DNA from: Novosphingobium sp. BW1
Lineage (GTDB): Bacteria; Pseudomonadota; Alphaproteobacteria; Sphingomonadales; Sphingomonadaceae
Direction: 5' to 3'
NCBI RefSeq assembly: GCF_008107685.1
Contig: NZ_VIRF01000060.1
Coordinates: 28,498-92,497 of the forward strand
Length of the DNA stretch: 64,000 nucleotides
Below are positions 34,465 to 43,657 of the stretch, piece by piece (within the stretch, counting starts at the first letter, position 1; every line of letters begins with the position of its first letter). The position numbers and the translations under genes were made by a program. A model generated the notes under the pieces. The model was not told the origin of the DNA and ran no database searches. It saw only the letters and a program-made list of their open reading frames with translations.

Positions 34465-36143
34465 GAGCGGACCTCCTGCGCGGCCACGTGATGGGTCAGC
34501 CCTTCGCGCGTGCTGAAGCGCCTCTGCTCGTTTGCGCCCATCCAGAAGTAGGCATCCGGCGTGATGGCCTCGGGCCGGCCGGTGAAGAAGAGCACGGTGG
34601 TCTCCTCCATGCGCAGCGCCTCGAGCGAGGCCTTGAGCCGTTCGGTGGGCATCATGTCGTAGAGCTGGGAGAGCAGCAGCACGCGCGGCGCGCTGAGCAG
34701 CGCGTTGGCAAGCTTGAGCTGCATGACCTCGACCGTGGTGAGCGGCGAGCCTGATCCGGCAAGCTGGGTGTCGAGGCCCTTGGGCAGGCTCGAGATGCGG
34801 TTGCTGAGCCCCACGGTTTCGAGGACGCGCATCATTGCCGCGCCATCGATCCCCTGGGGTTGGGCGAGCGCGAGGTATTCGCGGATGGTGACCTCGACGA
34901 TGCTGGAGCGGTTGAGCACGGTCACGGCCGAGCGTAAAAGGTACATGTCGAAGGTGCCCATCTCGCTGCCGCCGATGGAGATAAGGCCGCGCGCGGGGTG
35001 GGCGTGGCGCTTCAACAGCATGGCGATGTGGTTTTCGACATCGGGCGCGGCAACGGCAATGACCTGCGCGCCGGCCTCCAGCGCGAAGTCGAGCTTCGTA
35101 CCCTGGATCTCCACGTTGCGCATCTGGACCGCGCCATCGCTCGGCGCGGTTCCGGTACGGTCGATGCGCTCCTGGGGGATCGCGAAGATCAGCGAGAGTT
35201 CCTCCGAACTCGCCACCAGATCGTAGAAGGTGTCGAGATACCAGCCCAGCTGATAGATGCCATAGAAGACGCCCGAGAGGATCAGCTCAGCCGCGACCAG
35301 CTGGCCGATCGAGAGCTGTCCGGCCAGAATCAGGTTGCCGCCCATGGCCAGCAGCGCCGCGCCTGCAAAGGCGTAGACAAGGAAGAAGCCCAGCGTCTGT
35401 GCAAAGCTGTAGCGGAAATACTTCTTGTGCGCGCGGATGTAGTCTGCAGTGACCGCCTCGGAGCGGTCCATCGCGAAGTTGAGGTGGCGCGCGGACTTGT
35501 AGAAGCCGTTCGAGGCGCCGACCGTTTCCAGCCAGTGGGCGGCGTTGTGCTTGGCGTGGCTGACGCCGACCGCGCCCGTGATCGCGCCGCGCCGCCAGAG
35601 CAGCCAGATGCCGCCGCAGGCCAGCACCAGGACCAGATTGAAGGCCAGGAAGAAGGGGTGGTAGAAGCTCGTCACCATCAGGCCCACCGCGCCCTGCAGG
35701 ACGATGGTGAAGGCGCCGATCACCAGGCTGGGCACGGACTTCTGGACGATGGCAAGGTCGAAGTAGCGGTTGAACAGGTGGCCCCGGTTCTCATCGGCAA
35801 AGAACGGGTTCTGCGCATGGACCGCGCGCACCGTGATCTCGGCCACAATGCGGGCAAAGATGCGCCGCTCGAAGATGGCGAGGAGGTAGATGCGCAAGGC
35901 ACTGAGGCCCGCCACGACGAGCAGCAGCGCGAATAGTACGCCCGATAGGATCCAGAGCGGCGCGACAAGCGCCGTGCGGGCCACGCTGTTGATGAGAAGC
36001 TGGACCGAGATCGGCGTCGCCAGCGAAAGCAGGCTGATCGCAACGGTGTATACAATCCCGACATTCACATAGCCCGAATCCGGGCCGACAATCTCCGAAA
36101 GCCACACCGCGGCCTGCCGGAACCCCAAACGCTCAGCTACCAA
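34461..36143 (-). CDS. ABC transporter-like protein with degenerate ATPase domain
   Basis: 560 residues from a TTG at 36143 with AGAGGA seven bases upstream. Residues 25-310 form an ABC exporter-type membrane domain of about five or six helices, with FSFAQTLGFFLVYAFAGAAL near the end. The nucleotide-binding domain from about 335 to 535 is collinear with the family but has lost its motifs. The Walker A position reads AVAAPDVENH (no GxxGxGKS/T), the signature reads SGSPLTTVEV instead of LSGGQ, and Walker B reads RVLLLSQLYD with the catalytic Asp-Glu gone. ATP hydrolysis is unlikely. Still coupled to intact HlyD and TolC genes, so probably functional in another way. Confidence 0.85.
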   Translation of the reverse strand: MVAERLGFRQAAVWLSEIVGPDSGYVNVGIVYTVAISLLSLATPISVQLLINSVARTALVAPLWILSGVLFALLLVVAGLSALRIYLLAIFERRIFARIVAEITVRAVHAQNPFFADENRGHLFNRYFDLAIVQKSVPSLVIGAFTIVLQGAVGLMVTSFYHPFFLAFNLVLVLACGGIWLLWRRGAITGAVGVSHAKHNAAHWLETVGASNGFYKSARHLNFAMDRSEAVTADYIRAHKKYFRYSFAQTLGFFLVYAFAGAALLAMGGNLILAGQLSIGQLVAAELILSGVFYGIYQLGWYLDTFYDLVASSEELSLIFAIPQERIDRTGTAPSDGAVQMRNVEIQGTKLDFALEAGAQVIAVAAPDVENHIAMLLKRHAHPARGLISIGGSEMGTFDMYLLRSAVTVLNRSSIVEVTIREYLALAQPQGIDGAAMMRVLETVGLSNRISSLPKGLDTQLAGSGSPLTTVEVMQLKLANALLSAPRVLLLSQLYDMMPTERLKASLEALRMEETTVLFFTGRPEAITPDAYFWMGANEQRRFSTREGLTHHVAAQEVRS

Positions 36144-36375
36144 AATTCAATCCTCTTCGAGGGTCCGCATTTGGCGCGGAGTCTATCCGCGGCCCGCGAT
36201 GAATCCAACCGGGAATGAGGGGCAGCAAAAGAACATTACGTTCGGCAAGGATCCGGCAGTGGGCGGAGGGCCCGAGGAGATGCGGACAGCCGCCGGAAAG
36301 GTACACTTTTGCGCGGCTGTCTTTACTTGGGTGGGCGCAAGCCGGCCCGGGGTAAGCTCATACCAGTGCGCGCGT

Positions 36376-39375
36376 TCAGAAGCTCGCCTGGATCGAGGTG
36401 TAGAAGAAGCGGCCTTCCGCGCTCGCCAGACTGGCATCGTAGCCATAGGTCGCATCGAGGAAGGGCGGCTTGGAATCGAGCAGGTTGCGCACGCCAAAGC
36501 GTACGCGGCTGCCCGAAAGGGCGCCCTCCTGGAAAGTGTGCTGGAGGTAGGCGTTCATGGTGAACCAGTCGTCGACCTTCCAGTACTCGTTGGTCTCGTC
36601 CTGCACGACGCCGGTGTCGTAGTAGGAGCCGACGTAGCGCCCGAACAGGCCTGCGGCCCAGCCGTCCTTCTTCCAGGTTATCGTGCCCGAAGCCTGCCAC
36701 TTGGGGCGCCCGTCGCGCTCGATGAGATCACCCACGGCCTCAAGCGGGACTTCGGCCCCCAGTACCGACTGGATCTGCTGCGCCTGGGGCGAGAGGCCCT
36801 GGTAAGCCTTGTCGAGATAGGAGGCGTTAAACTTGATGTCGAAGCTGCCGATCGGAGTCTCGGGCGGCTGGTAGTAGAGCCCGAAGTCGATGCCCGCACT
36901 GGTGCGCGTGTCGAGGTTGGTGAAGAGGTCGTCGATCTGCACCATCTCGCCCAGCGGGTCGAGGCCGCTGCCCTGGTAGAAGGCGATGTCGTCGGCCGTG
37001 GGATCGGCGCGGTGGACGCCCGAGAGGCCGCCATTGCCCTGGAGGCGCGAGACATAGTCGAGCGCGGCGATGTTTTCTGCGCCGAAGATGCCAACGAGGT
37101 TGCGCTGCTTGATGTGCCAGTAGTCGACCGTCAGGGTCCAGCGTGGGGCCGGTGTGAAGACCGCGCCGATCGAGTAGCTGGCGTTCTTCTCGGGCTTCAG
37201 CTGGGTGTTGCCGAAGCGGCGCTCTTCCACGCGGTCGTTGCCCGCGCACGCGCCCAGGCTCGCGATGTCGCCCTTGTTCACGCTTGCCTGGCAGGCGTAA
37301 TAGTCGATCACCGTGCTGACGCGGGTGGTGACGTCGGTGTTGAGTTGTTCCAGATTCGGCGCGCGGAAACCTTCGGCATAGGAGCCGCGGATCTGCAGCT
37401 GGTCGAAGGGATACCAGGATGCCGCGAACTTGGGACGGAATACGCTGCCCACGTCGGAGTAGTGCTCGAAGCGGCCCGCCAGCTGGAGGTTGAGCGCGCG
37501 CACCAGCGGCACGTTCATGTCGCGGCTGACGAGCGGGACGGCCAGTTCGGTAAAGGCCGAGTAGACGTTGCGCGAACCGCTGGCATCTCCGGCCACGCTC
37601 GAGCCCATGATGTCGGACTGGTTGATCATCTCGCCGGTGACGGCATCGATGAAGTTGGTGGTTCCATCGAGCCGGTCGTCATAGTCCTCGCTGAAGCTGG
37701 TACGGCGCCATTCGACGCCCAGCGCGATGCCGACATCGCCGCCCGGCAGTGAGAGTAGACTGCCGTTGGACACCTTGAAGTCGGCCAGGGCCAGCGTGGT
37801 CTTGGCGTAGCGCGAAACGTCGACGAGGAAGCTGTCGATGGTTTCCTGCGAATTGACGCTGGCATCACCCCAGTTGGGGTTGGCGAGGTCGCCGCCGTTG
37901 AACGGGTTGTATCCGCTTGCATCGGTGCGGTTGAGCGCCTGGCTGAACAGCGTGTTGGAGATGCGGTCGAAGGTCACGTCCTTGGTCGTGGCTTCCGAAT
38001 AGAGACCGGCGGTATCCCAGTCCCATTTGCCCCACGCGCCTCGCAAGCCGCCGAGCAGGCGGAAGCTGTCGTTGTCGACGCGGATGTGGCGAAGGCCTGC
38101 ATCGACCACGCGGTAGTTGGTCAGCGTGAGGTCGACGCCTTCTGCGGGAATGTCGAACCCGGAGACCCGGTTGGGATTGCCCGCCGCGCCCAGCGGGTTC
38201 CAGTAGGCGTCGCGCGAGATGTTGAAGCGAGCCGAACTCAGGATCGAGCTTTCGCCGCGGTACTCATCGGTGCGCGCGCGGTAGTAGCTGAGCTCGGAAT
38301 AGAACTCGAAGTCGCCGAAATCGTGGGTGACGAAGGCGAAGGCGTTGCCGCGCTTGATTCCCGGCGACATCGTGCGCGAGGAGTTGATGTCATAGCGCAG
38401 ATCGCGCTGGAGGCTGCCGTCGGCGATGCACAGGCCGTCCGACAGGGCGCCGCTGCACCCGGACATGGAGCCAGGCTGGATGTGGAACACGCCGCCCGAA
38501 CTGGTGAGGCCGGGCACCGCGTTCGCGGCGGTGAACTGGCCCCAGGGCGTGCTGCTCGAACGGTTGTCGAAGCTGAGGTCGCCGGCAAAGGGCGTGTCGG
38601 CCACGAAGCCGCGCCGGTCGCTGGCGCCCGCATAGTCAAGCTCGCTCGCCCAGACCTTGGTTGCCTCGTAATAGCTGAGCGCGAGCGAGAGGTGGGTGCG
38701 TCCCTCGTTGAAGGTCCAGCCGCCCTGCAGGTCGGCGGAGTACTTCATCTTGTCGGTGTTCTCGGCAAAGCCCAGTTCGCCGCCCACGCGCAGGCCCTCG
38801 AAGCTGTCGTCGAGCACGGTGTTGATGACGCCTGCGACCGCGTCCGAGCCGTAGATCGCCGAGGCGCCGTCGTGGAGCACTTCCATGCGCTTGATGCCGC
38901 GCACGGGCAGGGTGTTCATGTTGACGGTCGAGACGGGCACCGAATCCTCGGTCTGTGTGCCCGGGTGCTGGACCAGACGGTGGCCGTTCAGGAGGACCAG
39001 CGTGTTGCCTGAACCGATCGAGCGCAGGTTTACCGATGCCACGTCGCCGCGCGCCGAGTGAACGCCGCCCGAGACCGTGTCGGTGCCGTTGAAGTTCATC
39101 GTGCCGTTGGCGGGCAGGGCCTGCAGCAGGTCGGCCGCCGAAGTCGGTGCGATCGCGCTGATGTCATCGTCGCTCACCACCGAGACCGGCAGTTCGCCTG
39201 CGGTCTTGAGGTTCTTGATCTGCGAGCCGACGACGACGATCTCGTTGGCGATGGCATCGTCCGAGGCTGGCGCAGGCGCTGTGGCCTGCGCGTGGGCGGC
39301 GAGCGGAAGTCCGGCAAAGCAGCTGGTGATGAGCAGTCCGGCGCGAAGCCGGTGCGAACGTGCAGACAAGAGCAT
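36376..39375 (-). CDS. TonB-dependent receptor (D-amino acid/peptide locus)
   Basis: 999 residues. Signal peptide (LRAGLLITSCFAGLPLAAHA), TonB-box region NEIVVVGSQIKNL, and a plug with NLRSIGSGNTLVLLNGHRLV and RMEVLHDGASAIYGSDAVAG, typical of large sphingomonad/Xanthomonas receptors for peptides or complex substrates. The barrel ends in YTSIQASF. GGGGGAT precedes the ATG. Divergent from lysR with a LysR-type site between them, so it is probably induced with the D-amino acid genes. Nothing is visible in the 232-base gap to the ABC gene. Confidence 0.93.
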   Translation of the reverse strand: MLLSARSHRLRAGLLITSCFAGLPLAAHAQATAPAPASDDAIANEIVVVGSQIKNLKTAGELPVSVVSDDDISAIAPTSAADLLQALPANGTMNFNGTDTVSGGVHSARGDVASVNLRSIGSGNTLVLLNGHRLVQHPGTQTEDSVPVSTVNMNTLPVRGIKRMEVLHDGASAIYGSDAVAGVINTVLDDSFEGLRVGGELGFAENTDKMKYSADLQGGWTFNEGRTHLSLALSYYEATKVWASELDYAGASDRRGFVADTPFAGDLSFDNRSSSTPWGQFTAANAVPGLTSSGGVFHIQPGSMSGCSGALSDGLCIADGSLQRDLRYDINSSRTMSPGIKRGNAFAFVTHDFGDFEFYSELSYYRARTDEYRGESSILSSARFNISRDAYWNPLGAAGNPNRVSGFDIPAEGVDLTLTNYRVVDAGLRHIRVDNDSFRLLGGLRGAWGKWDWDTAGLYSEATTKDVTFDRISNTLFSQALNRTDASGYNPFNGGDLANPNWGDASVNSQETIDSFLVDVSRYAKTTLALADFKVSNGSLLSLPGGDVGIALGVEWRRTSFSEDYDDRLDGTTNFIDAVTGEMINQSDIMGSSVAGDASGSRNVYSAFTELAVPLVSRDMNVPLVRALNLQLAGRFEHYSDVGSVFRPKFAASWYPFDQLQIRGSYAEGFRAPNLEQLNTDVTTRVSTVIDYYACQASVNKGDIASLGACAGNDRVEERRFGNTQLKPEKNASYSIGAVFTPAPRWTLTVDYWHIKQRNLVGIFGAENIAALDYVSRLQGNGGLSGVHRADPTADDIAFYQGSGLDPLGEMVQIDDLFTNLDTRTSAGIDFGLYYQPPETPIGSFDIKFNASYLDKAYQGLSPQAQQIQSVLGAEVPLEAVGDLIERDGRPKWQASGTITWKKDGWAAGLFGRYVGSYYDTGVVQDETNEYWKVDDWFTMNAYLQHTFQEGALSGSRVRFGVRNLLDSKPPFLDATYGYDASLASAEGRFFYTSIQASF

Positions 39376-39486
39376 GGTCTATCCCCCTGGATGTTGGTTC
39401 GGGTCAGGCCGCCTGTGGACGCTGACACAAATCTGCAACGGTGATCCGGGATTCACAGGGGATGGTCCAATGATGGCTTTTCCTTG

Positions 39487-39508
39487 GGGTATAACCGTTG
39501 TCTATAAG
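39487..39508. promoter_or_regulatory. LysR-type operator A
   Basis: A 22-base element in the divergent tonB-receptor/lysR gap, with T-N11-A symmetry in ATAACCGTTGTCTAT. Its reverse complement matches the element at 40448-40469 at 19 of 22 positions. The same sequence in front of both divergent transcription units points to the LysR protein as binder. Confidence 0.6.
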
Positions 39509-39539
39509 GGGGCGGTTGCCAAGGAAAAGGAGGGCGGAC

Positions 39540-40454
39540 ATGCGCTTGCGCCACATCGAGATCTTCCACGCGGTCTACGAGCAGGGCTCGATCAGTGAGG
39601 CGGCACGCGCCCTCAACGTCTCGCAGCCCTCGGTCAGTAAGGTCCTTCGCCATGCCGAGGACCAACTGGGCTACGAACTCTTTCAGCGGACCAGGGGGCG
39701 CCTTGTCGCGACCGAAGCGGCGCACGAACTCTTTGCTGAAGTGGCCGAAGTCTACAGCCGGCTCGGGCGGTTGTCGCGCGCGGCGCGCAACATCGGCGCG
39801 CGCAAGGGCGGGCATCTGCGGGTCGCGGTCCTGCCGTCGCTGGGCTTGGTCGTCGCCCCGCGCGCAGTGGCGCGCCTGCGCCGCAAGAACCCGGATGTAA
39901 CCTTCGAGATTACCACGCTCCACAGCCGCGAAGTGGAGCGCAGCCTGTTCGAGCGCGAGTGCGACGTTGCCATCGGCTACCGGGTCGTGCGGCAGGTTCC
40001 CTTGCGACAGATTTCTGTCGGAAATGCAGCGCTTGTCGTGGTCGCCCCTTCGGGAGAATTGGCGCCGCATACGGCCCCGGTCGCGATGGAGGTGCTCGAC
40101 GGTCGCGACTTCATTGGCCTTCGCGACAGCGGGCCTCTGGCCGACCTCTTCGTCAACGAGCTGACCCGGCTCGAGATCGTCCCCAACGAGATCGTGACCT
40201 CGCACACGTATTACACCGCGCTGGCCCTCGTGCGCGAGGGGCAGGGGCTGACCGTGACCGATGCCTATACCGCCGCCGCGCTCAGCGTACCCGACCTTTC
40301 CTTCCATCCGCTGGCCCCCGACGTGCGCGCGCCGATCAACGCGATCACGCTGGAGGACCCGCCCGCGCTGGCCCTGATCGACCTTTTCGTGGACGAGATG
40401 CGCGCGGTCATGGCCGAGGCGATGGAGCTCGCGCCCGTGGAAGGGGACTTATAG
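39540..40454 (+). CDS. LysR-family transcriptional regulator
   Basis: 304 residues from MRLRHIEIFHAVYEQGS, with AGGAGGG just upstream (a start at 39498 would include the operator). The helix-turn-helix is SISEAARALNVSQPSVSKVL; the effector domain follows with LRVAVLPSLGLVVAPRAVAR. It lies between the TonB receptor (divergent) and the S12-hydrolase operon (same direction), with a matching operator before each. Confidence 0.95.
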   Translation: MRLRHIEIFHAVYEQGSISEAARALNVSQPSVSKVLRHAEDQLGYELFQRTRGRLVATEAAHELFAEVAEVYSRLGRLSRAARNIGARKGGHLRVAVLPSLGLVVAPRAVARLRRKNPDVTFEITTLHSREVERSLFERECDVAIGYRVVRQVPLRQISVGNAALVVVAPSGELAPHTAPVAMEVLDGRDFIGLRDSGPLADLFVNELTRLEIVPNEIVTSHTYYTALALVREGQGLTVTDAYTAAALSVPDLSFHPLAPDVRAPINAITLEDPPALALIDLFVDEMRAVMAEAMELAPVEGDL

Positions 40455-40469
40455 ACATGGGTTATGCCC
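40448..40469. promoter_or_regulatory. LysR-type operator B
   Basis: Overlaps the lysR stop codon and lies 47 bases before the S12-hydrolase start. It is the inverted copy of operator A: TTATAGACA then GGTTAT and CCC are shared. Probably controls the hydrolase-deacylase-dehydrogenase-RidA operon. Confidence 0.6.
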
Positions 40470-40515
40470 TAACCAAGAAGGCGACATTGCCCTGGCTGCC
40501 TGGAGGAGGCACACC

Positions 40516-41979
40516 GTGGCCCTGCTCCTGCCACGTTGTTTCTGTGCGTCTGTGAAAGCTATTGATGTGACTGCCCTTCGTTCGCCCCGTTCCCGCCTGC
40601 GCGCGCTTGCACACGTGACCTGTGCTGCGCTGGCGCTGCTGGGCGCGGGCCGCAGTGCTGCAGCGCCGGGGGACGAGGCTGCGATACGCGCCGTTCTGTC
40701 CAGTGCATCGGGTGCGCCGGGGCATGCGGAGCCGGGCTGCGTGTTCGCGCAGTTCGAGAAGGGGCGTACCGTACGCCTCGTCGCGCAAGGGCAGGCCGAT
40801 CTCTCTGCGCACCGCGCGCTGGATGCCCAGACCCTCTTTTACGGCGCCTCGCTTTCCAAGCAGTTCACCGCGCTGGCAACCGCAAAGCTGGTGGCTGAGG
40901 GCAAGCTGGCGCTGGAGGATGACGTGCGTCGCTACCTGCCAGAACTGCCCGTCTACGAGCGGCCCGTTACCGTGGAAATGCTGATGCACCATACCTCGGG
41001 CATTCGCGACTTCCTCTCGCTCTTGCGCCTTGCGGGAATGGAAGACGTTGGCGAGGCGAGCCGCGCGCAAGCGCTCGACCTGCTGTTTCGCCAGCAGGGT
41101 ACGGCGTTCACACCGGGCAGCGCCTACAGCTATTCGAATGGGGGGTACCTGCTCCTTGCCGAGATCGTCGCGCGCGTTTCGGGACAGTCCTTCGCCGCCT
41201 ATGCGCGGGAGGCCATCTTTCGCCCGGCGGGCATGCCCAACGCCTACTTCCTCGACAACGCGAACCCTGCGGCGGGCACCTTTGCGCACGGGTATCTGCC
41301 AAAGGGCGATCACTTCGTCGAGCGCGACACCTTCCCGCGCTTTTCGGGTTCGGGTGGGCTGATGCTCTCGATGGCCGACCTTGCCGCGTGGGAGCGCGAA
41401 GTTGCGCAAGGCGGATCTGTCTGGACACCCGAAGTCGCTGACATTCTGCTGACGCCGGGGCGGCTGGCCGATGGTAGCGTACTCGACGATGGCAAGGGGC
41501 TGACCTACGGCGGCGGCCTGCATATCGGGCGCAGAGGCGGTGAGCGGATCGTCACGCATGGCGGCTCGGCGCAGGCCTTCAAGCATGTCTATCTGCGCCT
41601 CCCCGATCGCGGGCAGTCCTTCGCGCTCCTGTGCAACCGGGGTGACTGGAAGGCGAGCGCAACGCTGGAAAAGGCGCTGGACGCGGCAGGTGTGCGCCGC
41701 CCCGGAATGCCCCAAATGCCCGCAGCGGGCACCTACCATTCCGAGGAACTGAACGCGGACTACACGCTGGCACGCGAGGGGAAGGGTCTTGCCGTCACGA
41801 TCGCAACACCGCTGGTGGAGAGCCCGCGCGTGCTGCATTTTGCGCCCGAGGATGACGGCGCGTTTCATGCAGGCCCCATGCGCCTCGCCGTGACCTGCGA
41901 TCCGGCGCGACTTACCCTCAGCCGGGGACGCTCGGGCGAACTTGTGCTGCTGCGCGGCGATGAAAGGAAGACGCGATGA
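40516..41979 (+). CDS. Serine hydrolase, beta-lactamase/D-aminopeptidase (S12) family
   Basis: 487 residues from GTG at 40516 with GGAGGAGG upstream; GTG at 40567 is possible. A signal-like helix (LRALAHVTCAALALLG) ends near AAAPG. The three penicillin-recognising motifs are present: SLSK (112-115), YSN in SAYSYSNGGY, and HGG in IVTHGGSAQ. Family members cleave D-amino peptides, esters or nylon dimers. Its stop overlaps the deacylase start by four bases. In this locus a D-aminopeptidase or D-amidase role in the periplasm is the best guess. Confidence 0.88.
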   Translation: MALLLPRCFCASVKAIDVTALRSPRSRLRALAHVTCAALALLGAGRSAAAPGDEAAIRAVLSSASGAPGHAEPGCVFAQFEKGRTVRLVAQGQADLSAHRALDAQTLFYGASLSKQFTALATAKLVAEGKLALEDDVRRYLPELPVYERPVTVEMLMHHTSGIRDFLSLLRLAGMEDVGEASRAQALDLLFRQQGTAFTPGSAYSYSNGGYLLLAEIVARVSGQSFAAYAREAIFRPAGMPNAYFLDNANPAAGTFAHGYLPKGDHFVERDTFPRFSGSGGLMLSMADLAAWEREVAQGGSVWTPEVADILLTPGRLADGSVLDDGKGLTYGGGLHIGRRGGERIVTHGGSAQAFKHVYLRLPDRGQSFALLCNRGDWKASATLEKALDAAGVRRPGMPQMPAAGTYHSEELNADYTLAREGKGLAVTIATPLVESPRVLHFAPEDDGAFHAGPMRLAVTCDPARLTLSRGRSGELVLLRGDERKTR

Positions 41980-43589
41980 AGACACTCTCGCTGCGTAAAG
42001 CCACGCTCGGTCTGCTGGCAGGGGCGGCCCTGCTCGTGCCCTTCGCCGCGAACGGCAAAGGCGACGAGCCGGATGCCCCCCTGACCGTTATCCGGGGCGG
42101 GACGATATACGATGGCGCCTCCATGTCGCCTGTGACCGGGGACGTGGTGCTGCGCGGCGATGCCATCGTCTATGTCGGCCCGGCGCGCGGGGTGCCCGAA
42201 GGCGCCCGCGTGGTCGATGCCACGGGCAAGATCGTGGCGCCCGGTTTCATTGATCCGCACACCCACGCCCAGCGTTTCCTGGAGAGCGCGGGGGGCGAGG
42301 GCCGTCTCAACCTGCCCTGGCTGATGCAGGGCGTGACGACGATCTTCACGGGCGTCGACGGGGGCGGTACGCCCGAGGTGAAGGCCTTTCTCGATGATGT
42401 CGAGGCGCGCACCTTCGGCACCAATGTCGCGGCGTATGTCGGCTTTGGTCCGGTGCGCCGGGCGGTGCTGGAGAACGATGCCCGCGCGCCTACAAGCGAG
42501 GAACTGGAGCGTATGCAGGCGCTCGTTGCCAAGGGCATGTGCGAGGGCGCGCTCGGCCTTTCGACGGGTCTGTTCTACGCTCCGCAAAGTTTCTCGAAGA
42601 CCGGCGAAGTGGCCGCGCTGGCCCGCGAGGCTGCAAAGCGTGGCGGGATCTACGACACCCACCAGCGCGACGAGGCCACCTACACCATCGGCATCGAAAA
42701 GTCGGTGGAAGAGGCGATCACCATCGGGCGCGAGGCAGGCCTGCCGGTCCACTTCGCCCACATCAAGGTGCTGGGCGTCGACGTTCACGGGACCTCCGGT
42801 GCGATCATTGCGCAGATCGAGAAGGCGCGCGCACAGGGCCAGGACGTGACGGCTGACCAGTACCCCTGGGAGGCTTCGGGAACGAGCCTTCAAGCCTCGC
42901 TGCTGCCCGGCTGGGCGCAGGACGGTGGGCGTCAAGCGCTGCTGAAGCGCCTCGACGATCCAGCAACGCAGGATCGGATCAAAGCGCAGATGACCGAAAA
43001 CATGCGCCGCCGGGGTGGCCCGCACGCGTTGCTTTTGAGCCATCCGGGGCACGAATGGACCGCGATGCGTCTGGATGAGATCGCCGCACGCTGGAATCTG
43101 GACCCGCGCGACGCCGCGATCCGTATCATCCGCGACGGGGATCGCTCGGGCAAGCTGGTCTCCTTCAACATGGCCGAACGCGACATTGCGGCCTTCATGC
43201 GCCAGCCCTGGGTCGTCACCAGTTCGGACGGTTCGGAAGGGCATCCGCGCATGTACGCGAACTTTCCGCAGAAATACGCCAAGTACGTTAAGGCCGAACA
43301 GGTGATTGACCTTGCAACTTTCATCAATTCAAGCACGGGGCGGACCGCCGACATGTTCGGTCTCACCGAACGGGGGCACCTGAAAGCAGGGTACAAGGCT
43401 GATGTCGTGGTATTCGATCCACAAGGCTACCGGCCGGTCGCGACCTACGTTTCGCCGCGCGAGCTGGCGGTGGGTGTCGATGCGCTCTTCGTGAATGGCC
43501 AGCAGGCGATCCGGGAGGGCAAGCCGACGGGGATTGCGGCGGGCAAAGCGCTACGCCATGCGCCGACACCGGGCACCTGCCCGGCCTGA
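41976..43589 (+). CDS. N-acyl-D-amino-acid deacylase (amidohydrolase superfamily)
   Basis: 537 residues. A signal peptide (LGLLAGAALLVPFAA) precedes the metal-dependent barrel. Ligand motifs are DPHTHAQ at the first strand, the bridging-residue region EGALGLSTGLFYAPQ, HQRDEA and HFAHIKVLG, and the Asp in VTSSDGSEGHPR. This is the D-aminoacylase pattern: it removes acyl groups from N-acyl-D-amino acids. Coupled to the S12 hydrolase by overlap and followed by the D-amino-acid dehydrogenase gene. Confidence 0.9.
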   Translation: MKTLSLRKATLGLLAGAALLVPFAANGKGDEPDAPLTVIRGGTIYDGASMSPVTGDVVLRGDAIVYVGPARGVPEGARVVDATGKIVAPGFIDPHTHAQRFLESAGGEGRLNLPWLMQGVTTIFTGVDGGGTPEVKAFLDDVEARTFGTNVAAYVGFGPVRRAVLENDARAPTSEELERMQALVAKGMCEGALGLSTGLFYAPQSFSKTGEVAALAREAAKRGGIYDTHQRDEATYTIGIEKSVEEAITIGREAGLPVHFAHIKVLGVDVHGTSGAIIAQIEKARAQGQDVTADQYPWEASGTSLQASLLPGWAQDGGRQALLKRLDDPATQDRIKAQMTENMRRRGGPHALLLSHPGHEWTAMRLDEIAARWNLDPRDAAIRIIRDGDRSGKLVSFNMAERDIAAFMRQPWVVTSSDGSEGHPRMYANFPQKYAKYVKAEQVIDLATFINSSTGRTADMFGLTERGHLKAGYKADVVVFDPQGYRPVATYVSPRELAVGVDALFVNGQQAIREGKPTGIAAGKALRHAPTPGTCPA

Positions 43590-43657
43590 GCCACGCTTCG
43601 CGCAGAACGCGCCGCAAGGCCCTTGCCGGCTCCGAACACGATAGGACGAGGAACGAG

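Noticed and set aside
36144..36375. Possible small genes in the gap between the ABC and TonB receptor genes
   Set aside because: Short frames there have no ribosome sites, no family resemblance and no consistent codon use.
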